32,858 nucleotides of DNA, from assembly GCA_000934455.1 (NCBI GenBank), contig KN894301.1:2397-35254 (forward strand), read 5' to 3'. The position numbers and the translations under genes are program-made. Of this stretch, positions 11,451-19,632 are shown one piece after another. Numbering within the stretch: the first letter of the stretch is position 1; each line of letters opens with the position of its first letter. Below the pieces are notes generated by a model. That model was not told the origin of the DNA. It did not search any database and worked only from the letters and a program-made list of their open reading frames with translations. This DNA comes from Apostichopus parvimensis. Its lineage: Eukaryota > Echinodermata > Holothuroidea > Aspidochirotida > Stichopodidae.

Positions 11451-12127
11451 NNNNNNNNNNNNNNNNNNNNNNNNNNNNNNNNNNNNNNNNNNNNNNNNNN
11501 NNNNNNNNNNNNNNNNNNNNNNNNNNNNNNNNNNNNNNNNNNNNNNNNNNNNNNNNNNNNNNNNNNNNNNNNNNNNNNNNNNNNNNNNNNNNNNNNNNNN
11601 NNNNNNNNNNNNNNNNNNNNNNNNNNNNNNNNNNNNNNNNNNNNNNNNNNNNNNNNNNNNNNNNNNNNNNNNNNNNNNNNNNNNNNNNNNNNNNNNNNNN
11701 NNNNNNNNNNNNNNNNNNNNNNNNNNNNNNNNNNNNNNNNNNNNNNNNNNNNNNNNNNNNNNNNNNNNNNNNNNNNNNNNNNNNNNNNNNNNNNNNNNNN
11801 NNNNNNNNNNNNNNNNNNNNNNNNNNNNNNNNNNNNNNNNNNNNNNNNNNNNNNNNNNNNNNNNNNNNNNNNNNNNNNNNNNNNNNNNNNNNNNNNNNNN
11901 NNNNNNNNNNNNNNNNNNNNNNNNNNNNNNNNNNNNNNNNNNNNNNNNNNNNNNNNNNNNNNNNNNNNNNNNNNNNNNNNNNNNNNNNNNNNNNNNNNNN
12001 NNNNNNNNNNNNNNNNNNNNNNNNNNNNNNNNNNNNNNNNNNNNNNNNNNNNNNNNNNNNNNNNNNNNNNNNNNNNNNNNNNNNNNNNNNNNNNNNNNNN
12101 NNNNNNNNNNNNNNNNNNNNNNNNNNN
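11451..12127. other. Assembly gap (677 Ns)
   Basis: Unbroken Ns. A G-run (11395-11415) lies just before it. The open frames spanning it are artefacts. Confidence 0.99.
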
Positions 12128-12139
12128 GGTCAACTCTAG

Positions 12140-12266
12140 GATGCCAGTTGAAGCCTTGACCAAACTCACTTTCACCAAAGCTTCGGATGTCTACAGCTTT
12201 GGGGTCACAATGTGGGAGATGTTCTCTTATGGGTGCCAGCCATGGGCAACAAGGTCGGGAGAAGAG
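12140..12266 (+). CDS. TNK2: ACK-like kinase exon: P+1 loop and helix alphaF
   Basis: Exon of 127 nt: one base completes Trp153, then 42 codons, ending phase 0 at donor GTAAGA. WMPVEAL replaces the usual APE motif (ACK1: WCAPESL); the conserved glutamate, Glu157, is kept. [26 protein letters not shown] matches the ACK segment [26 protein letters not shown]; Asp169 is the helix alphaF aspartate that anchors the catalytic spine. The acceptor (CAACTCTAG) lies only 12 bases after the N gap, so its polypyrimidine tract and branch point cannot be inspected. The phase fits the TG| left by the preceding exon exactly. Confidence 0.9.
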
Positions 12267-12967
12267 GTAAGACTAGAGGGAATGGAGAAGAGAGAGACGG
12301 GGACACCAAAGAAGAGTAATGTGAAGTCTTCACTCTGAGCTGGTTTTAACCCCCCGCCCCCCCCATCATACCTCTCTATAACATTGGTTTTAGATCCGAG
12401 GCCCACAGGGGGTAGATAAAGTATAAAGTTTAAAGTACAGATCAACAGTAGTTGCCTAAATTTAAAGGGTCTCGGTTGATTCCTTCTTTCTTTATGGTAT
12501 GTGACCACATCGATATTTACCATGAGGCTTTCACGTAGGTACCCAGAGAGCTAGAAACTATCCTATTCATCCATTGTCAGTGATACAATTAAAACTGCCT
12601 TCAAAAATTGTCCTAAAACTTTCCCAAGGAAAAATTATCCCAAATTATGTGATGGTACTAGTATTATTTCTCAAACCTATTCAACATTTTGAGAGAAAAT
12701 TATCAACATATTGAGAGCCATATTTTGACAGCCTTAGAGTATCTGGGAATAGTCAGAAAGTCTTCAAATGCAGACTCCTCGAAATACGGCAGCATAAATG
12801 CCGAAACTTCTGAATGGAAAGGGAATTACATTTGTAATTTCTATTAATAGTTTTGTGTAACATATTTTCCTTTCTTTTTTGTTTTGATGATAATCGTAAC
12901 CTTTGCATTCATGATGGCGTATGCGTGAATGTGTGTGTGTGTGTATGTGTGCATTTTTGAGGTCCAG

Positions 12968-13380
12968 CTTGTAAACACGATATCTCAAGAAGGGAAACAT
13001 GGGCAGACCTCATTATTGGTGTGTAGAAGTACCACATTGAATGCAAGAAGACTATTGTTTTGGTGGAGGTCAAAGGTCATTTGAAGTCAACAGACGCCAA
13101 ACATCTCCTTCGTTCCCCCCTTACCTGTCTGTCTACGCTAACACACCTTCCTTAACATAATATAGCAAGGGAAGCTTGGACAGATCGCATATTTGGTATG
13201 TAATCGTACCACATTGAGTACAAGAAGCTAAAGTTGTGTGTGGAGATCAATAGTCGTTTGAGTTCACCATGGGTCGAATCGTGAAAACCATGCTTTACAC
13301 AATATTTCAACAAGGACAGATGTCATATTTAGTATGTTGATGTATCTATCACATTCAGTACAAGGTGCCTTGGGTCATTT
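12968..13380. repeat. Tandem repeat, about 150-175-bp units, three copies
   Basis: Units begin near 12968, 13142 and 13291. Shared blocks are an AATATNNCAAGAAGG-like start, GACAGAT/GGCAGACCTCAT, TTTGGTATGTA, GTACCACATTGAGTACAAGA and GGAGGTCAAAGGTCATTTGA. Single related pieces (GGAGGTCACAGGTCATTTGG) occur near 22940, so the family is dispersed as well as tandem. Confidence 0.85.
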
Positions 13381-14962
13381 CAGGACAGCCTTTGTCATTG
13401 TGAATTTATTGTTTGTCACATCACACTGCTTTTCACTGTATTACTTAGATCGAGTATGTTGTACACCTTACGATACATTACATCCGATTCATGAAGAAAA
13501 CTGCTCATGTTACATCATCGAAACCAAAATGCATTTTCTTCTTCTTCTTACGTCATATGGGATTGACGTATCGTTGTTTATTCGTTGTCGACGTTGTGCT
13601 TCGTTTCTGTTTCTCTGCGTTCTGTAATATAAACATCGCCATCTGTTCTCACAAAGGGGAAACTCCCCGACGCTACTCACTCTCGACTATTACGATCCGT
13701 TGAACTGGCTCTCCCTCTGTTCTAGCGGGGGCTCTTTACTTTAAAGAATAGCTTACAAAGTAGAATCCATCCCCAGAGGTATGAAGAATCTTTTAAGGTT
13801 GAAGTGCCGACAAAATAAAATAAATAGCTATTGTCAGAAGGGAAAGTAAAGTAAGTTGACGCTTAAATTGGGTGGATAGAAAGGGAAAGCTGATCCATAT
13901 CGAAATTGGAAAAGGCAGGTAGAGTTGGGTGTGTGTGTTTGTATGTGTGCGTGTATGTGTACCTGGTTGAACATTACTTTAATAAACTCAAGGGTTAGTT
14001 CATTGATGGATGGATGGACGCGTATCTTCCTCGTTTAATTCGGGACTTGTATCGGCAAAGTTTTGAAATTTCTTCTTCTTCTCGTCGTCGTCGATTTTGT
14101 CCGTAAATATTTGACAATATTTTTATTTTTCTGGCTGTTTGGTTCTTTGTGTGTGTGTGTAAAAGGTAAGACCTTCTTAATCATGTAATCTTTTATTTCT
14201 TCCTTGTGTAGTGCCAGGCTTGTCTTGTTAGGTTTATAGGCCAGTTTAGTTTTGAAGACAATCATCATGTTTTCTTTATCTTCGGCTTAAGTTGGAAGAA
14301 CATTTGTTTTTTCTTTCTTTCTTCCCCCCCCCCCCTGCATTTTGGTCGATGAATTTATCAAATGTACCAATAATTACTCAAATAAGATTGCTATTGATCA
14401 GAGTGCACCGTTTTCCGAGGTTTTTATTTCAGGGAGTAATTCGATGGATTAGATTCCATTCTCACACTGTCCACACTTCGGACAAGTATTTAAGCACATG
14501 TAAAAAACAAAATCAACCAGGAAAGTTGTGATAAATATAGAAACATTGGTCCTAGTTAATGTTGATCGGTGAAACAAGTTGACGTGATCAGAAATTCGCA
14601 TCGCAGTTTCATGGTTCATACTTCTTTCAGATTGTATCGTTTGTGGCACAAGCCTCGTATGAAAAAAGAAAGATAAAAAAAATTCTACAGTTTGAATGGA
14701 CTCTTGGCAATACTCTGGTGCGTGGAATTTTCAGAAATCAATCGGAAATATTAATTACCGGCTGGTTTCATGCTCAGTCTGATAGAGAGAAATTTAAAGA
14801 AGGAAAACAGCACAGATCTAGCAGAAAGTTCAATAAAAATAAAGATTGTGTTCACCACAGTCAATAAATGACATGAATATACACAAGAATCTTCCAAATG
14901 AGTCTCACTATCAATGGAGTATTAATGAAACTGATATGCAATTGTTTGGTTTCATTTGAATG

Positions 14963-15243
14963 AGCTCCTTCTACTCTACTTTTCTACTCTGCTCTCAACT
15001 GCTCTAAGCTGCTCTGCTCTGTGTTTCTATGTTCCACTCTACTCTCTACATTGCTGTCAACTGCTCTGCATTTCTCTGTTCTCTCTTGTACAGCTTTGTA
15101 TTGCTTTGTTCTGCTCTCCATTACTCTGCGCTGCTCTGTGTTTCTATGTTCTGCTCTCTACTGTCTACTGTACATTGCTCTCGTCTGCTCCCTACTCCCT
15201 GTAATTCTCTCTACTGCTCTGGTTGACCTTGCTCTGCTCTGAC
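14963..15243. repeat. CTCTG/CTCTA-rich satellite-like tract
   Basis: About 280 bases built from TGCTCTG, TACTCTAC, TTTCTATGTTC and CTCTCTACTG words with no strict period. Open frames here (14956-15242) are artefacts. It ends about 45 bases before the exon at 15290. Confidence 0.85.
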
Positions 15244-15289
15244 GTGATTGCTTCTGATTAATTGAATTCTTATCTTCATTTTGTTCCAG

Positions 15290-15439
15290 ATTTTAAAAGC
15301 CATTGACAAACCAAACTTCCAAAGGCTAGAGAGACCAGAGGCATGCCCGAAATCAGTTTATGACATGATGCTAAAGTGCTGGTCGCACCAACCGGAGGAT
15401 AGGCCTACCTTTGCCGAACTCCATTCAGATTTGCCCATG
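15290..15439 (+). CDS. TNK2: ACK-like kinase exon: C-lobe end, helices alphaG to alphaI
   Basis: Exon of 50 codons, phase 0 at both ends, acceptor TTGTTCCAG, donor GTAAGT. ILKAIDKP and RLERPEACPKSVYDMML align with ACK1 ILHKIDKEG and RLPRPEDCPQDIYNVMV. CWSHQPEDRPTF is the subdomain XI signature, with Arg233 the arginine that salt-bridges to the APE glutamate. The helix closing the domain is ELHSDLPM. The kinase domain therefore finishes at about residue 245, directly before the SH3-coding exon, with almost no linker, as in ACK kinases. The acceptor follows a long CTCTG-type low-complexity tract by about 45 bases. Confidence 0.93.
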
Positions 15440-16651
15440 GTAAGTATTGATGATGCAATAATACAAGTATGGACATGTTTCTATCTTTATTACTTCCTGG
15501 GCCCATCTAAAATACTTTTCGATAGTTTTTGATCAGCACTAGATGGCAATTATCTATCTGGTTTCCTGAAAGGGAAAACTGTGGAGTCACTCTCACCGAC
15601 CTCGCAAAATTGTGAGGGGAACACTGATTGCAAAGTCGGCAATGACTTTGACGCCCTCAAAGTCGGTAATTACTGTTACGGTTAGATTCCTTCAACACGG
15701 CAGCATACAGAAATGTAGTACTCTAAGCCGAAGCCAAAGCGAATTAACCAGGCCACACATCCTAGAGTCTATGCATGCTAAGTTCTTCAATACCGCCCTC
15801 ATTCCTTTCGGGAAATGTTTCATTCTGTAGTTTCGATTTTAAAACTGAGCAGCCAGATACATGTGCACATGGGTGTAAGCTGAATGGGATGCTGGCAGTG
15901 TCTGCTATCTTCAAGTCAGCTGACAAATCTGACTACTTTTGGATTGTATGTATGTATTTTAGATCCTTCTGCAAGCAGGAACTCGCGAAGAAGCCATCAT
16001 TGGCTTATCAAAGCCGCAAGCTGCCCGAAGTCAGTCCCTTAGATTCATATTTAACATCCATGATTATGAATTGTCAATTGTCAACAACTCTGTAACTGGA
16101 CGACATACATTAATCTTGGAGTGACTCGAACTCAGGACCTTATGATTGAAAGGCACCGGCGTTAACCACTGAGCTAACACTCCCGATTACTATGGTTTAC
16201 TATGGATTACTATGTTTTAACTGACAAACAGCTTCAGATGGGAAATCGTTTGATTGCGTAAGGATGTAAGATATATACACCGCACTACAGGCGGGCGAGT
16301 CTTAAATCCCAACCATCTGCCAGACATGTTAGGTTTCACTGTTTCAAATGCCCCCCACATTCTCTTAACCCTCTCTACAGTAGAGCGGTAACGTAAAGCT
16401 TTTGTCATCATATTGCTGCATAAATTCTGACAAGTATGGACTGAATTTGATCGCAGTTCATCGACCTTTTGTTGCACCCCACTTTCACTTTGTGGAGGTA
16501 GAATCTTTCCACAACTTTCTTGAGTAAGAGTTCAGTACATCAGTACTTTATGAGTTGCTTTGTGCTATTTCCGCTACATGCGTTTACACTTTTTAAAATA
16601 TCTTATTAATCATCAATCCCCCCACCCCCTCTTTTTTTTTTTCTCCTTCAG
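15440..16651 (+). other. Intron 5, containing a SINE-like element
   Basis: GTAAGT to TTCAG. Holds a tRNA-derived SINE-like element on the minus strand. A 51-codon open segment at about 15533-15683 and two copies of CAAAGTCGGYAAT (15634, 15658) are seen but unexplained. Confidence 0.85.
15948..16184 (-). mobile_element. tRNA-derived SINE-like element
   Basis: Read on the minus strand, 16184-16117 is a tRNA-like head: a GGAGTG start, a box A-like TTAGCTCAGTGGTTAAC, a partial anticodon stem (CCTT/AAGG) and a box B-like GAGTTCGAGTC, closing with ACTCC, which can pair with the GGAGT start. D- and T-stems are mispaired, so it is not a working tRNA. A body of about 160 bases follows and ends near 15948 in a short TACATACATACAA tail, typical of SINEs. 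Polymerase III would transcribe an active copy. The left boundary is approximate. Confidence 0.68.
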
Positions 16652-16752
16652 ACAAAGCCACTTCAAGTACGAGCGGTCTCCAGTCATGTCGCATCTAGTC
16701 CAGATGAACTCACATTCAGGACGGATGACATCATAACAGTTATAGAGAAAAG
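16652..16752 (+). CDS. TNK2: ACK-like exon: first half of SH3 domain
   Basis: Exon of 101 nt, starting in phase 0 and ending in phase 2 (AG|C). A long T/C tract ends TCCTTCAG; donor GTATAT is weaker than the others, but reading through meets a stop within a few codons. LQVRAVSSHVASSPDELTF and RTDDIITVIEK match the ACK1 SH3 start ([26 protein letters not shown]). The canonical ALYDY peptide-binding motif is degenerate (AVSSH), as it partly is in ACK1 itself (ALQDF), so the proline-ligand groove may be altered. In relatives this SH3 packs near the kinase and helps autoregulation and ligand binding. Confidence 0.88.
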
Positions 16753-17429
16753 GTATATGGATGATAAGGTATTTGTGGAGTAGAGATTAAAGTCATCCGG
16801 CAACTTTGTGCTTGGAAACATTTGTCAAGATATGTGACAAGTGGCTTCAATAATGTTTCTTGTCATAATACGAGTTATAATATATTAGGCTTGGTTGAAT
16901 CGATTATTATCATACATAAATTCAAAAAGAAATAAAAAAAGAACTATGGTTTTCAAGGGGGGGGGGGGTATAATATGGAAACCCCTGTTTGCAACCAAAA
17001 CAATCACAGAGGAAGACAATAGTTGTAATTTATAACTTTGAAGCGATTTCTAGATCAGAAATATCACTATTCCCAACCTGTTTTGGACTAAACTTTTAAG
17101 AGTCCTCGTGAGAAATGATTTGGCGTGAATATGTCTAACGAAAATTTGAAAGCAAACACGAGCTATATATAGATGATAACGAAGCAAAGGTGTAGTTATA
17201 AAATAGAGACGTTTTTATCTTCAATTTGGAAATGGACTGATTAGCTGGCATTTTTGTTTCCTTCAGAAAATAGCAAACTGCGTAAACATTATCAAAGAAA
17301 ATAATTATAAGGTAGCATTGCCAACAGTTACTCAACTGTCAGCGATTGATTGATGTCTTTGTAGGTAAAAGACCCAAATGTCGAAAGGCATTTTATAGTA
17401 ACCTAATTGGAAACCTGAATATATAAATA

Positions 17430-17610
17430 TATGTGTAAAAGTAAGTTGGCCTGACGTTTCGATCCTAGCAGGATCTTCTTCAGAGGCTAAATGACAAGTA
17501 CAGTAACAGAAGGGACAAAAACACCCACAGAAAACAGACAGGTTAATAAGAAGTCTTGTTGTGGAAACCTGTGTCGTGAAAACGTGTTGTTTTAACAGAT
17601 GTAAAGGATT
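17430..17610 (-). mobile_element. Fragment of a Penelope-like element terminal repeat (approximate limits)
   Basis: The sequence around the hammerhead-like motif (AAGTAAGTTGGCCTGACGTT, then AGAAGGGACAAAAACACCCA) is of a kind I recall as a common dispersed repeat in marine invertebrates. No reverse transcriptase or GIY-YIG endonuclease frame is present, so only a terminal piece remains. Limits are estimates. Confidence 0.4.
17448..17487 (-). ncRNA. Hammerhead-ribozyme-like motif of Penelope-like retroelement type
   Basis: On the minus strand the order is GCCT (17487-17484), CTGAAGAA, a 6-bp hairpin GATCCT-GCT-AGGATC (17475-17461), GAAAC, GTC (17455-17453), then AGGCC. GCCT pairs with AGGC to form stem I, CTGANGA and GAAA are the conserved core boxes, and GTC is the cleavage triplet. 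Deviations: one extra A before stem II, and a stem III reduced to ACGT with no loop, so it would need a paired dimer. Penelope-like retroelements are known to carry hammerhead ribozymes in their terminal repeats. Cleavage activity is not shown. Confidence 0.6.
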
Positions 17611-17781
17611 TTGACAGAAATCGCCTAAACTGTAACATAACAATTTAACAGTGATAAGATTTGTGGCTGGAAACTTTTTTTCGGAGAAAGAAAATCAAAC
17701 CGATTAAACACCTTCTTGGTAGATTCAGCCTATTTATTAATTTTTTTTTTTCATCGCTGGATTCGTATACTTTATTCTCAG

Positions 17782-17955
17782 CGACAAATCAGGAATGTGG
17801 ACAGGGGTCAGTCCGCTAGGCAAGGTAGGTAAGTTCGAATGTACAAAGACCTCAGCCGCAGGGGGCGGACCGGGACCGACGAGTCCCACGAGGGAGAAGA
17901 AAGGAAGCAAGGTGAAGAGGGCAAAGAGCGGCAAGTCGAAAGAAGTCAAAAAGAG
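17782..17955 (+). CDS. TNK2: ACK-like exon: second half of SH3 plus strongly basic linker
   Basis: Exon of 174 nt: one base completes Ser279, 57 codons follow, and it ends in phase 2 (AG|G). Acceptor TTATTCTCAG, donor GTGAGA. SGMWTGVSPLGKVGKFE is the SH3 beta-strand pair (ACK1: NYWWRGQN then VGPFPRNVV): Trp285 is kept, but the second tryptophan position and the closing PxNY-like motif are lost (FECTKT). After a GGGPGP turn comes a tract with 13 Lys/Arg in 25 residues, about 316-340, running into the CRIB exon. Human ACK1 goes almost directly from SH3 to CRIB, so this linker is extra. The exon is GC-richer than its surroundings. The acceptor comes 30 bases after a T-rich stretch. Confidence 0.83.
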
Positions 17956-19598
17956 GTGAGATAATTAAAATTATAGATGTTTCAGTCGAAAACCCTTTAA
18001 CGAGGGAGATGTTTCGATAGAGCAATGCATAGCGAATGATAAAATGGAGGGATGGGGTGGGGGGAAAGGATGGTGGAGGGTTACGAAGGAATAAGTCCAG
18101 CTGTAGATTTGGATGCATGTCAAAATGGGAGCCAGTCGTTTACATCGGAATTTCAAAAGTACCACCGCAAAGCAGGAAAGAAAAAAAAAACACATTAGAA
18201 AGTGTAATAGCAAAAAGTCCCTTTCGAATCCTTCACTTTCTTGTCTCGTTCGATCTCTTCGTATTAGTCGTCGTCAAAAGTAGTATTAAGAGAGAGAAGC
18301 CTCTCTGACCTTTGAAATTCAAAGAATTGCTTAGCTTTATTTTTTTATTTTTTTCCAAACATTGCGCAATACCAAGCCTGCAAGCAGTGTGTGTACACTT
18401 CCCCACTAGAGACGCAAGGTCACCAATTATTCAGGCCTATTCCAGTAAGAAACTAGGTGTGCAATCTAGTCATGCAAGAAAATGATACAAAAATATAAAA
18501 ATAAAAAACCACAGAACCGTAGCAATACATGCGTTTCCTGTGTTTCGCTTTCTTTCATGCTAAATTTTTTTTATGAGCAAAATTTGAAAGCTTCTATTTT
18601 TAGATGCACTTTTCCTGGAAAATTGACAATACACAAAAGAAAAAAAGCTAAATGACTAAAGACTCCTGTGGCAGAATGTGGCCAGCAGTTGGTTTTAACC
18701 AAGAAATTAAATAATTTGGTCAATCCTCTTCTCTCTCTCTCAACCCTTTGGCTGGTTAAAAAACCACCACGGGGGTCGGTATGAGGCGGTACATGATTTT
18801 TCCAACATTATTGTGTATATCTCAATCTGTGAGGTGTTTCCTCTTCATTGTCAACCATTAAACAAAATATCATCGTCAATCGTGACCAACGTAACAGCGC
18901 TTTAAGAACGTAACGTCTCCTTGGAGGCATGAACAAACGTATCAGTAAGGTTTTGTGGATTAGGCCTACCTGTGGTAGTTAATACCTCCCCCCTCCCACA
19001 ACCGGTCCACCCCACTTAACCCCCAAAATAATTGTAACCATTTTTAACCGTTTCAAAATATGTATCACGACTATATACATCTGCTTCAAATAAGCACACA
19101 GCAGTTTAGACCAATCTTCCTAATTTTTAATTATCACATTTAAGAATATGAGCAGCAAAATATATTCTGTAGTGTCATGGCTAGCCAAGCTTTTCCATCT
19201 TCTTAGCAAAAAATTGCATTGCATTTCATAATTGTGTGTTGTGTGGAAAACTTGTTCTGTAATTTCAGTATCCGGCAAACATTTAAACAGCAGTTGCCAC
19301 TAGCTTTTACAAATTCACCAGCTCTAGTTGAGCCGATTCGGTAACCCTCAGCTAATGTAGTACACAAACCGGCCACACCGTTCAGACAGGGTGGGGTTCG
19401 GTGTTCACAATGAGCAGCTATGGGCGGTGAGGAACAGCTTTGCCTTCAGCGATTCAGACCAAACGGTGTACCAATCCGGCCCACCATCAAAGCCCGATAT
19501 TTTTTTTTTCATTGAATTTTGAGGCATTTAGTTAGTTCTTGAAAAAAATCAAATATCCTTTGTTTCGTTTTTTTTTTGGTATTTTTGGGAAAGGTCAC

Positions 19599-19632
19599 AT
19601 CAGGACAGGATACGTTATCAGGACAGGATACG
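19599..19632. repeat. Short direct duplication, ATCAGGACAGGATACG twice
   Basis: Two identical 16-base units separated by TT (period 18). Confidence 0.85.

Larger units (their letters stand above)
9871..12139 (+). other. Intron 3, interrupted by assembly gap
   Basis: GTGAGT to CTCTAG. Begins with a G-rich 44-bp tandem duplication, has a poly-G run at 10139-10153, and includes the N gap. The unseen gap sequence could hide other elements but no exon is needed there, because the flanking kinase motifs are contiguous. Confidence 0.85.
12267..15289 (+). other. Intron 4
   Basis: GTAAGA to TTCCAG. Contains a ~150-175-bp tandem repeat (12968-13380), GT-rich patches near 12930 and 13930, a poly-C run near 14323 and the CTCTG satellite before the acceptor. 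No coding exon recognised. Confidence 0.85.
16753..17781 (+). other. Intron 6, containing a Penelope-type repeat piece
   Basis: GTATAT to TTCTCAG. Has a poly-G run near 16960 and the hammerhead-like repeat at 17448-17487. No exon recognised. Confidence 0.83.

Noticed and set aside
11285-12178. Long open frames on both strands across the gap
   Set aside because: They consist almost wholly of Ns; only the real exon from 12140 is supported.
14956-15242. Three overlapping Cys/Leu/Ser-rich frames
   Set aside because: All frames stay open because the tract is a CTCTG-type repeat; there is no gene signal.
16117-16184. Functional tRNA gene on the minus strand
   Set aside because: D- and T-stems are mispaired and no clean 7-base anticodon loop forms; a SINE head explains it better.
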